From NCBI GenBank assembly GCA_023412695.1, contig JAEYNG010000158.1, positions 1 through 5,549 on the forward strand: a DNA stretch of 5,549 nucleotides, written 5' to 3'. Origin of the DNA: Planctomycetota bacterium (GTDB lineage: Bacteria; Planctomycetota; Phycisphaerae; Phycisphaerales; UBA1924). Position numbers and translations under genes: made by a program. The notes under the pieces are model-generated. The model had not been told where the DNA came from. It saw only the letters and a program-made list of their open reading frames with translations, and searched no databases. Numbering within the stretch: position 1 is the first letter of the stretch; every line of letters starts with the position of its first letter. Positions 1 through 5,549 of this stretch are shown here, piece by piece.

Positions 1-1181
1 GCGTCGGCGGGGGCGAGGCGCATGGCACGGAAGACCGAGTATCCGGCTCCGCCGCACGCCGCGGCGATGGTCACGCCGACGCCGATGAACGCGACACCGA
101 CTTCCAGCCGGTACTCGTGGAAGGGGAAGCGGAAGAAGCGGACGTAGACCGAGGTGAGGAGGGAACCCATGTAAGCGCCGAGGGAGATGCCGACGACGGC
201 GCCGATGAGGCCGACGACCGCGACCATGGCGAAGTAGTGGCGGCCGATGTCCCAGGGCGAGTATCCGAAGGCGCGGAGCAGCGCGATCTGCTCGCGTTGG
301 GTGCGCACAAGGCGCGAGATCACGATGTTGATGAGCATCGCCGAGACGGCGAGGAAGACGGGGGGTGTGATGCTCGCCATGCTGCGGAGCTGCTGGAGCT
401 CATCGCTGACGTAGCGGTCGGAGGCATGTTCATCGCGCCCGTACGCGCCGTCGCCGCCGTATGGGCGCGTGATCGCGTCGAGACGGTCCTTGACTTCGTC
501 GATGTTCGCCTCGGGCGAGATGGAGAGGGCCAGATCGTTGAATGCGCCGTCGAGATCGAACGAGGCTTCGATCTGCTTGCGGCGCATCCACATGACGCCG
601 TAGCGTTTGTCATCGGGGACGAAGCTGCCCGGGCGGAGGGAGTAGACGTGTTCGGGCGAGAGCGCTGCGCCTACGACGGTCAGCCGCTCCATGCGGCCGT
701 TGATGACGGCTTTGAAGGTGAAGCCGGGGCGCATGGAATGAGCGGCGGCGAAGGCCTCGCTGACCAGCACCTCGCCGGCGCCGGCCTGGCCGCTCTCAGG
801 CAGCCTGCCGAAGCGGATGTGGAGGCGGTTGAGTGTCGGCTCGGCGTCGTCGGGGATCGAGACGATGACGCCGGCGGCGGGTTCGTTCAGTCCGGGGATG
901 TCGAGATTGACCGCGGCGACTGCGCGGTCATCGACCTGCACAACACCGGGGATCTCGCGGACCTGCGAGACAAGCGAGCGGGGAGCCCGCTTGACGGTGG
1001 TGAACACGTGGGCGAACCGGGCCCGCTCGTAGTACGCGGACTGGGTGGCCTGCAACGAGCGGGAGGCGCTGACGGCCATGAGGAACGCGCCGACGCCGCA
1101 GGCCATGACGAGGCTGATGGCCAGCAACTGGGTTTTGAGACGCCAGAGGTCGCGGAGGAGTTTGCGGTTGAGTGCCCGCAT
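1..1181 (-). CDS. FtsX-like ABC transporter permease, N-terminal part (runs off left edge)
   Basis: This is the membrane subunit of a MacB/LolC-type ABC transporter. It begins at an ATG (complement of 1179-1181), and 393 codons are visible with no stop before the edge. A first membrane helix lies at about residues 19-38, followed by a soluble extracytoplasmic domain of roughly 230 residues (about 40-270). Three more predicted helices follow at about 272-295, 317-345 and 362-385. Between helices 2 and 3 is the cytoplasmic stretch QREQIALLRAFGYSPWDIG, typical of FtsX-family permeases, where it contacts the ATPase. Helix 4 leads into FRAMRLAPAD at the edge. In two-unit permeases of about 780-850 residues this motif joins the first FtsX unit to a second, so the full protein is probably about twice the visible length; this is inference. 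The start lies 9 bases after the ATPase stop, and a GGTGA site overlapping that stop suggests coupled translation. The transported substrate is unknown. Confidence 0.9.
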   Translation of the reverse strand, partial: MRALNRKLLRDLWRLKTQLLAISLVMACGVGAFLMAVSASRSLQATQSAYYERARFAHVFTTVKRAPRSLVSQVREIPGVVQVDDRAVAAVNLDIPGLNEPAAGVIVSIPDDAEPTLNRLHIRFGRLPESGQAGAGEVLVSEAFAAAHSMRPGFTFKAVINGRMERLTVVGAALSPEHVYSLRPGSFVPDDKRYGVMWMRRKQIEASFDLDGAFNDLALSISPEANIDEVKDRLDAITRPYGGDGAYGRDEHASDRYVSDELQQLRSMASITPPVFLAVSAMLINIVISRLVRTQREQIALLRAFGYSPWDIGRHYFAMVAVVGLIGAVVGISLGAYMGSLLTSVYVRFFRFPFHEYRLEVGVAFIGVGVTIAAACGGAGYSVFRAMRLAPAD

Positions 1182-1190
1182 GGGATTGCT

Positions 1191-1195
1191 TCACC
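1191..1195 (-). promoter_or_regulatory. Candidate Shine-Dalgarno GGTGA for the permease, overlapping the ATPase stop
   Basis: Read on the minus strand, GGTGA ends in the TGA stop of the ATPase gene and sits 9 bases before the permease ATG. It can pair with the UCACC portion of the 16S rRNA tail. Terminating ribosomes could therefore re-initiate on the permease, keeping the two transporter subunits in balance. The match is short, so this is a modest call. Confidence 0.35.
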
Positions 1196-1937
1196 AGGCA
1201 AGCCGGTTCGTGTCGAGCTTGGTTGTGTTGGCGACGACGGCGGCGATCCGGCCATCGGACATGCTGATGACGCGGTCGGCCATGCCCGCGATCGCCGCGT
1301 TGTGGGTGATGACGACGGCGGTGGTGCCGAGTTCGCGGTTGGCGCGGGCGATGGCTTCGAGGACGACGATCCCCGTCTTGACATCGAGCGCGCCGGTGGG
1401 CTCATCGCAGAGCAGGACATCGGGGCGCTTGGCGATGGCGCGGGCGATGGCGACACGCTGCTGCTCGCCGCCGGACATCTGGGCGGGAAAATGGTCGAGG
1501 CGGCTTCCCAGTCCGACGAGCTCGAGCGCCTGCTCCGGCCGCATCGGCTTGCTCGCGATCTCGGTGACAAGGGAGACGTTTTCTCGCGCGGTCAGGCTCG
1601 GGACGAGGTTGTAGAACTGGAAGACGAATCCGACGTGCTCACGGCGGTATTGCGTGAGCGTGCGGTCATCCATCCTGGTCAGGTCGTGATCCTCGTAGCT
1701 GACGGTGCCGGAGGAGGGGACATCCAGCCCGCCGAGGATATTGAGGAGCGTGGACTTACCGCTGCCGGAGGGGCCGAGAAGGACAACCAGTTCGCCCGCA
1801 TAGAGGTCGAGATCGACGCCGCGGAGGGCCCAGACATCGACCTCGCCCATGTGGTAGACCTTGGTGAGGCCGCGGGCGGAGAAGGCGGCGGCGTTTCGGG
1901 CCGCGGGCGTGGGCGGGGTTGTGTGCGTTGCGGACAT
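1191..1937 (-). CDS. ABC transporter ATP-binding protein, LolD/MacB/YbbA type
   Basis: This is the cytoplasmic ATPase that powers the permease encoded just downstream. All nucleotide-binding motifs are intact in the 248 residues: Walker A GPSGSGKS (55-62), Q-loop FVFQFYNLVPSLTA (Gln107), signature MSGGEQQR (154-161), Walker B VLLCDEP (174-180, catalytic Glu179), D-loop ALD (183-185) and H-loop His212 in VVITHN. The phrase VFQFYNLVPSLTARENV and the early segment KVYHMGEVDVWALRGVDLDL are characteristic of the LolD/MacB/YbbA subfamily, which pairs with FtsX-like permeases in lipoprotein release, efflux or envelope-stress work. About 20 Ala/Thr/Pro-rich residues precede the domain. The start is forced because no other start codon occurs in frame before Met30, which would cut into the domain. 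No Shine-Dalgarno sequence is visible in the 18-base gap after prpB, so translation may depend on the upstream gene. The substrate cannot be told from the ATPase. Confidence 0.95.
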   Translation of the reverse strand: MSATHTTPPTPAARNAAAFSARGLTKVYHMGEVDVWALRGVDLDLYAGELVVLLGPSGSGKSTLLNILGGLDVPSSGTVSYEDHDLTRMDDRTLTQYRREHVGFVFQFYNLVPSLTARENVSLVTEIASKPMRPEQALELVGLGSRLDHFPAQMSGGEQQRVAIARAIAKRPDVLLCDEPTGALDVKTGIVVLEAIARANRELGTTAVVITHNAAIAGMADRVISMSDGRIAAVVANTTKLDTNRLAW

Positions 1938-1955
1938 GATCGGTTGCGGGCGGGA

Positions 1956-2855
1956 TCAGTTTCGCGCGGGGAAGCTCCACTCGACTCCGGGCTTGTAGTC
2001 GATGAGCTTGTAGAGCTGCTCGCGGGTCTGCATCTGGTCGAGGAAGCCGCTGACGGAGCCATCGCGCTTGAGCTGCTCGAGTGCGCGGGAGACCGCACCC
2101 ATGGCGGTGCGGAGGAGGGAGACGGGGAAGATGACGCAGGAATAGCCCATCTCGCCGAAGCGAGCGGCGGGGATGACCGGCGTTTTGCCGAACTCGGTCA
2201 TGTTCGCGAGCAGGTGGTACTTGCGGCCGCCGGCGTTGTTCCTGAGCGTTGCGGCGAAGTCGGCAAACTCCTGCTCGCTGGCGAGGCCCTCGGGGAAGAT
2301 CATGTCCGCGCCGGCCTCGAGGTAGGCGGCGGCGCGATGGATCGCGGCGTCGAAGCCCTCGACGCCCCGGGCGTCGGTGCGGGCGCAGATGACGAAGCCG
2401 CCAGCGTCCTTCGCGGCGCGTGCGGCGGCGGCGATCTTCTCGACGGAGTGGTCAAGGGGGATGAGCTTCTTGCCGTCGAGGTGTCCGCAGCGCTTGGGGA
2501 AGACCTGGTCTTCGAGGTGGAGGCCGGCCGCGCCGGCGCGGGCGTACTCGATGACGGTGCGGCGGACCATCTCGCTCTCGCCGAAGCCGGTGTCGGCGTC
2601 GGCGATAAGGGGGAGGCCGCTGGCGTCCACGATCTCGCGGATGAGGTTGACGAAATGGTCAAGGGAGAGGATGCCGACGTCGGGCACGCCGGCGGAGACG
2701 CTGGTGGCCGCGCCGGAGACGTAGGACGCCTGGAAGCCGGCGTTCCGCACGGCGAGGGCGCAGAGCGCGTTGAAGGCGCCGGGCATCATGAGGCAGGAGC
2801 GGGACTGTGCGGCGGCGTCGAGCAGCGAGCGGAGTTGTGCGGAGGTCGTGAGCAT
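1956..2855 (-). CDS. prpB: 2-methylisocitrate lyase (PrpB/MmgF type, isocitrate lyase/PEP mutase superfamily)
   Basis: The predicted reaction is cleavage of 2-methylisocitrate to pyruvate and succinate, the last step of the methylcitrate cycle for propionyl-CoA, in the cytoplasm. The 299-residue length matches the family (about 295-305). The catalytic loop KRCGH lies at 121-125 with Cys123, the position of the catalytic cysteine in E. coli PrpB. Other active-site elements are SGA (47-49), the metal-binding DADTG (86-90, Asp86 and Asp88), LEDQ with Glu115, ARTDA (158-162), FPE with Glu189 and ANMTEFGKTP (217-226). The C-terminal MQTREQLYKLIDY (275-287) is typical of PrpB and Bacillus MmgF and less so of the related oxaloacetate decarboxylases and phosphonate mutases. 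It is the first gene of the minus-strand cluster, 18 bases before the ATPase gene. No methylcitrate synthase or dehydratase is visible beside it. No clear ribosome-binding site precedes the ATG. The main alternative is another superfamily lyase with a different 2-methyl or 2,3-dimethyl acid substrate. Confidence 0.88.
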   Translation of the reverse strand: MLTTSAQLRSLLDAAAQSRSCLMMPGAFNALCALAVRNAGFQASYVSGAATSVSAGVPDVGILSLDHFVNLIREIVDASGLPLIADADTGFGESEMVRRTVIEYARAGAAGLHLEDQVFPKRCGHLDGKKLIPLDHSVEKIAAAARAAKDAGGFVICARTDARGVEGFDAAIHRAAAYLEAGADMIFPEGLASEQEFADFAATLRNNAGGRKYHLLANMTEFGKTPVIPAARFGEMGYSCVIFPVSLLRTAMGAVSRALEQLKRDGSVSGFLDQMQTREQLYKLIDYKPGVEWSFPARN

Positions 2856-2920
2856 GGGACAGCTTAGTCGCCGGGCAGGAACGGCGCGGGGCGATTACAC
2901 TCCGGCCACGATTCGCCGGG
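2856..2920. promoter_or_regulatory. Divergent intergenic region, probable promoters for prpB cluster and peptidase gene
   Basis: This 65-base gap separates two diverging genes, so it should hold promoters for both. The clearest candidate is a TGTAAT -10-like hexamer on the minus strand (2899-2894, five of six matches to TATAAT), about 40 bases before the prpB start. On the plus strand the overlapping TACACT (2896-2901) is a weaker -10-like match. I found no convincing -35 box at standard spacing for either. A short inverted repeat (CGCCG at 2869-2873 and CGGCG at 2882-2886, 8-base loop) lies in the presumed prpB leader. The location is well supported by gene layout; the individual boxes are tentative. 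Confidence 0.3.
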
Positions 2921-4327
2921 TTGTTGAATCACAGGATTGCACGCATGCTCTGGTCGATCGCACTGGTGCTCGGGATTGCCTCGATGCAGGCGCAGCCTCT
3001 GGCCGGTCCACCGCCCGCGGCGGCGGAGGGCGCGGCGGCGCAGGTGAACCCGCAGAACGCGAAGGCGGTCGTCGAGAAGCTGGCGGGGTTCGGGACGCGG
3101 CACACGCTGTCGGACACGGTGTCGGCGGAGCGGGGGATCGGCGCGGCGCGGAACTGGATCAAGGCGACGCTGGAGGAGTATGCAAAGGCCGGCGCGCCGA
3201 ACAACGGGATGCGGGTGGCGTTCGAGGAGTTCGACGCGCCGCCGTCGTCGCGGCTGCCGAACGGGGCGAAGATCGTGAACGTCGTGGCGGTTCTGCCGGG
3301 GACGCTGCAAACGGAGGAGGGCCGCACGCCGCGGGCGGTGTATGTGGTGGGGCACTACGACAGTCGGAATGCAGACGCGATGGACGCTGCGGGGGATGCG
3401 CCGGGCGCGAACGATGACGCATCGGGCGTGGCGGTCGTGATGGAGTGTGCGCGGGTGCTGGCGTCTCGCGGCGGGCAGGAGCACACGATTGTGTTCCTGT
3501 GCACGGCGGGGGAGGAGCAGGGTCTGATCGGCGCGAAGTTCCACGCGGAGAATGTCGCGGCGGCGAAGCCGTACGAGGTCATCGGCGTGCTGAACAACGA
3601 CATCGTGGGCGACCCGACGGGGCCCGCGGGTCCGGACGGGAAGGCTCGCGAGGCGAGGGACCGGATTCGGTTGTTCTCGGAGGGGCTGCCGCGGACGGCG
3701 AGCGCGGAGGAGTATGCAAAGTTGCGATCGCTCGCGGCGGAGGGGGACTCGCCGAGCAGGCAGCTTGCGAGGCTGGTGGTGGACATCGCGGCGTGGCACA
3801 ACCTGCCGGTGAAGCCGGTGATGGTGCTGCGGCAGGACCGGTTCCTGCGCGGCGGGGACCATGTCGCGTTCAACGAGGCGGGGTTTGCGGCGGTGCGGCT
3901 GACGGAGGTCGATGAGCATTTCGACCGTCAGCATGCGAACGTGACGGAGAAGGACGGGAAAGCGTACGGGGACGTGGCGGAGTTTGTGGATGCCGAGTAC
4001 CTCGGGAACGTGGCGAAGCTGAATGTCGCGGCGCTGGTGCACCTGGCGAACGCGCCGTCGCCGCCGGGGTCGGTGCGGATCGTGACTGCGGAGCTGGCGA
4101 ACGACACGCTGCTGCGGTGGTCGCCGTCGCCGGAGCCGGATATCGCCGGGTACGAAGTGGTGTGGCGGGAGACGACGAGCGCGTCGTGGCAGCACGTGCA
4201 GGACCTGGGGAACTTCACCGAGGCGCGGATCCCGGTATCGAAGGACGATGTGTTCTTCGGCGTAAGGGCGTATGACAAGGACGGGTTCAGGAGCGCGGTG
4301 GTGTTCCCGGGGGTGGCGCGGGAGTGA
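2921..4327 (+). CDS. Exported M28-family zinc peptidase with C-terminal fibronectin type III-like domain
   Basis: This is a predicted extracytoplasmic metallo-aminopeptidase of family M28 that uses two zinc ions. From the TTG at 2921 (468 residues) the N-terminus has a basic stretch MLNHRIAR, a hydrophobic core LWSIALVLGIA and a likely signal peptidase site after SMQA. The metal and catalytic residues are all present: His145 in VVGHYDS, Asp165 in GANDDASG, Glu198 (general base) and Glu199 in AGEEQG, Asp227 in NNDIVGD and His314 in GGDHVAF. After the catalytic domain, residues about 380-465 form a fibronectin type III-like module (RWSPSPEPDIAGYEV through FFGVRAYDKDGF). M28 peptidases with such a tail are known in bacteria. 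The start is uncertain: an ATG at 2945 has AGGA 8 bases upstream (2933-2936), but using it removes the basic end of the signal peptide. A 69-base gap with no clear terminator separates it from the next gene, so co-transcription is possible. Substrate preference cannot be predicted. Confidence 0.92.
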   Translation: MLNHRIARMLWSIALVLGIASMQAQPLAGPPPAAAEGAAAQVNPQNAKAVVEKLAGFGTRHTLSDTVSAERGIGAARNWIKATLEEYAKAGAPNNGMRVAFEEFDAPPSSRLPNGAKIVNVVAVLPGTLQTEEGRTPRAVYVVGHYDSRNADAMDAAGDAPGANDDASGVAVVMECARVLASRGGQEHTIVFLCTAGEEQGLIGAKFHAENVAAAKPYEVIGVLNNDIVGDPTGPAGPDGKAREARDRIRLFSEGLPRTASAEEYAKLRSLAAEGDSPSRQLARLVVDIAAWHNLPVKPVMVLRQDRFLRGGDHVAFNEAGFAAVRLTEVDEHFDRQHANVTEKDGKAYGDVAEFVDAEYLGNVAKLNVAALVHLANAPSPPGSVRIVTAELANDTLLRWSPSPEPDIAGYEVVWRETTSASWQHVQDLGNFTEARIPVSKDDVFFGVRAYDKDGFRSAVVFPGVARE

Positions 4328-4383
4328 GGCGGGGAAAGGCGGCGGCTGGAACTCCGAAAGAGGCGACGGGGAGAGGGGTGAAG

Positions 4384-4389
4384 AAGGGA
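4384..4389 (+). promoter_or_regulatory. Ribosome-binding site for the AIM24-family gene
   Basis: AAGGGA lies 7 bases before the ATG at 4397, inside a purine-rich run that begins about base 4369. It supports this ATG as the start. The rest of the 4328-4396 gap shows no clear hairpin terminator and no promoter I can defend. Confidence 0.5.
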
Positions 4390-4396
4390 AGTTCGC

Positions 4397-5194
4397 ATGT
4401 CGGCGGACGTGATTGACTACAAGATCGTGGGAGATGACCTGCAGGCGGTGATCGTGACGCTCGACCCGGGCGAGGCGGTGGCGGCCGAGGCCGGCGTGAT
4501 GATGTTCATGGACGACGGGATCGAGATGGGCACGCAGCTCTCGATGAAGCGGGAGGGAGGCGGGCTGTTCGGCAAACTGTTCGAGGCCGGGAAGCGCGTG
4601 CTGACGGGGGACTCGTTCTTCATCACGTTTTTCGCGAACCAGTCGAACGTGCGGCGGGACGTGGCGTTTGCCGCGCCGTACCCGGGGCACGTGCTGCCGC
4701 TGGAGCTCGGCGAGTTCGGGGGCGAGCTGCTGTGCCAGAAGGATTCGTTCCTGTGCGCGGCACGCGGCGTCGAGATCGACATCGCGTTTACCAAGCGGAT
4801 CGGCGCGGGGTTGTTCGGCGGCGAGGGGTTCATCCTGCAGCGGCTGCGTGCGCCCGCGGGCCGCGGGCTGGCGATCTGCCACGCGGGCGGGTCGATCATC
4901 GCGAAGGACCTTGCGCCCGGGGAGCGGCTGCGCGTCGATACGGGGTGCATCGTGGCGTTCCAGAAGTCGGTCGATTACGACATCCAGTTCGTCGGCGGAT
5001 TCAAGAACGCGCTGTTCGGCGGCGAGGGGTTGTTCTTCGCGCGGCTGACCGGGCCCGGCCGCGTGTGGCTGCAGACGCTGCCGTTCTCGCGGCTTGCGGA
5101 CCGGGTAATCGCGTCGGCGCCGTCACACGGCGGGCGCGCGCAGGGCGAGGGTTCGGTGCTGGGCGGCCTGGGCCGGATGATCAGCGGGGATTGA
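4397..5194 (+). CDS. AIM24 / TIGR00266 family protein (beta-rich, function unknown)
   Basis: The 265-residue product belongs to the AIM24 (TIGR00266) family. Its fold resembles the tryptophan RNA-binding attenuation protein, and its fungal member is a mitochondrial inner-membrane organiser; no bacterial function is established. The sequence supports this through recurring glycine-rich segments: GGLFGK (55-60), GLFGGEGFILQRL (138-150) and ALFGGEGLFFARLTGPG (205-221), then VWLQTLPF (223-230), a family hallmark. Each is preceded by a strand-rich unit such as EAGVMMFMDDGIEM (31-44) or DTGCIVAFQKSVDYDIQF (181-198), giving three structural repeats. There is no signal peptide or membrane helix, so it is probably cytoplasmic or membrane-associated. 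The short Gly/Ser-rich tail ends GEGSVLGGLGRMISGD (250-265). The start is supported by a purine-rich ribosome-binding site. Its last 14 bases overlap the end of the convergent sirtuin gene. Confidence 0.92.
   Translation: MSADVIDYKIVGDDLQAVIVTLDPGEAVAAEAGVMMFMDDGIEMGTQLSMKREGGGLFGKLFEAGKRVLTGDSFFITFFANQSNVRRDVAFAAPYPGHVLPLELGEFGGELLCQKDSFLCAARGVEIDIAFTKRIGAGLFGGEGFILQRLRAPAGRGLAICHAGGSIIAKDLAPGERLRVDTGCIVAFQKSVDYDIQFVGGFKNALFGGEGLFFARLTGPGRVWLQTLPFSRLADRVIASAPSHGGRAQGEGSVLGGLGRMISGD
4812..4830 (+). repeat. Copy 1 of a perfect 19-base direct repeat inside the AIM24-family gene
   Basis: The bases tgttcggcggcgaggggtt occur here and again at 5013-5031, 201 bases (67 codons) later and in the same frame. 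They encode the LFGGEG core of two of the protein's structural repeats. The match reflects internal protein symmetry with conserved codons rather than a mobile element. Confidence 0.9.
5013..5031 (+). repeat. Copy 2 of the 19-base direct repeat inside the AIM24-family gene
   Basis: Identical to 4812-4830 across all 19 bases. It encodes LFGGEGL (residues 206-212), against LFGGEGF (139-145) in copy 1. The flanking bases differ, so the identity stops sharply at the conserved motif. Confidence 0.9.
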
Positions 5195-5549
5195 CATCTT
5201 TGCCGAAGGCGAGCTCGAGGAGCCGGGGCAGGGCCTCGCCGCTCTTGGCGCGGATGGACCAGTCCACGCGGCGCGAGAGGGGCGTGGGCTCGAGGTTCAC
5301 CTCGATGGTCTTCGCGCCGTTGGCGGAGGCCTGCTCGATAAAGCCCGCGGCGGGATAGACGACCGCGCTGGTGCCGATGGACATGAAGAGGTCGCAGGTC
5401 TCGGCGGCGACGGCGGCGCGTCGCACCGCGTCGGCGGGGAGGGCTTCGCCGAACCAAACAACGTCGGGGCGGAGGAGGGCGGCTTGACCGTCGCAGCAGG
5501 GGGCCTTGGGCGGAAAGCTCGGGAGCGGGTCTGCGCCGGGCGTGTGCCT
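5181..5549 (-). CDS. Sir2-family NAD-dependent protein deacylase, C-terminal part (enters from right edge)
   Basis: This fragment gives the last 122 residues of a sirtuin, an enzyme that uses NAD+ to remove acetyl or other acyl groups from lysines. Numbering from the first visible residue, LLRPDVVWFGEALP (25-38) is the substrate-channel motif of CobB/SIRT5-like sirtuins. SIGTSAVVYPAAG (57-69) is the NAD-contacting GTS motif, and VNLEPTPLS (84-92) supplies the Asn that contacts NAD. The end, DWSIRAKSGEALPRLLE (96-112), is the usual C-terminal helix region. The N-terminal Rossmann start, the catalytic His and the first zinc-cysteine pair lie beyond the edge, so acyl preference cannot be judged. 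The second zinc pair, normally Cys-x2-Cys just before GGLLRP, reads PCCDGQAALLRP here: two adjacent cysteines (18-19) and no cysteine at the usual second place. The stop codon lies within the end of the convergent AIM24 gene. Confidence 0.93.
   Translation of the reverse strand, partial: RHTPGADPLPSFPPKAPCCDGQAALLRPDVVWFGEALPADAVRRAAVAAETCDLFMSIGTSAVVYPAAGFIEQASANGAKTIEVNLEPTPLSRRVDWSIRAKSGEALPRLLELAFGKDVNPR

Noticed and set aside
117..2867. A 916-codon open frame on the plus strand across the permease, ATPase and prpB genes
   Set aside because: It lies opposite three genes with intact family motifs. Its translation is rich in Asp, Glu, Gly, Ala, Val and Arg with no recognisable domain, as expected from the complement of GC-rich codons. 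Its length is an effect of base composition.
2864..4882. A 672-codon open frame on the minus strand opposite the peptidase and AIM24 genes
   Set aside because: The translation is dominated by Arg, Pro, His and Leu with no domain, and it spans two unrelated, clearly functional genes plus their gap. It is a composition shadow.
4812..5031. The 19-base direct repeat as a sign of a mobile element or recombination site
   Set aside because: Both copies sit in the same reading frame of one intact gene and encode the same conserved glycine motif, so protein symmetry explains them fully.
5209..5240. Inverted repeat GGCGAG...CTCGCC as a possible terminator for the AIM24 gene
   Set aside because: It lies wholly within the sirtuin coding region, has a long loop, and no T-run follows it in either direction.
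1..5549. A defence, CRISPR, phage or biosynthetic system
   Set aside because: Every part of the window is covered by ordinary families (ABC transporter, PrpB, M28 peptidase, AIM24, Sir2). The Sir2 fragment has CobB/SIRT5-like deacylase motifs and no adjoining nuclease, SLOG or Argonaute gene of the kind seen in sirtuin-containing defence operons, although the region beyond the right edge is unseen.

Overview
The window is GC-rich bacterial DNA: six hand-counted 60-base rows average about 70% G+C. Coding density is near complete. I see five protein families and part of a sixth, and no RNA genes, insertion sequences, CRISPR arrays or phage parts. The gene content and uneven use of Shine-Dalgarno sites would suit a planctomycete-like (perhaps Phycisphaerae-like) or another high-GC environmental bacterium. 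That placement is a weak inference.

Layout. Bases 1-2855 hold a minus-strand cluster of three tightly spaced genes, read from right to left. It starts with a 2-methylisocitrate lyase (prpB-type, 2855-1956). Next comes a LolD/MacB-type ABC transporter ATPase (1937-1191). Last is an FtsX-like ABC permease that starts at 1181 and runs off the left edge. The gaps are 18 and 9 bases, so one transcript is likely. A 65-base divergent gap separates this cluster from two plus-strand genes. These are an exported M28-family zinc peptidase with a C-terminal fibronectin type III-like domain (2921-4327) and an AIM24/TIGR00266-family beta-rich protein (4397-5194). From the right edge a minus-strand Sir2-family NAD-dependent deacylase enters (C-terminal 122 residues). 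It ends convergently with the AIM24 gene, and the two coding ends overlap by 14 bases.

How the genes relate. The ATPase and permease clearly form one transporter of the type that uses cytoplasmic ATP hydrolysis to drive extraction or export across the envelope; the substrate cannot be read from the sequence. PrpB would act in propionate (methylcitrate cycle) breakdown, but no prpC or prpD partner lies in the window. The peptidase works outside the cytoplasm, the AIM24 protein has no known bacterial role, and the sirtuin removes acyl groups from lysines. A propionyl-CoA/deacylation link between prpB and the sirtuin is conceivable but unsupported here.

I do not see convincing evidence of a new multi-gene system. 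The points most worth a second look are an altered zinc-cysteine pair in the Sir2 protein, the overlapping convergent gene ends, the internal three-fold repeat of the AIM24 protein, and a G-over-C excess on the plus strand that ignores gene direction.
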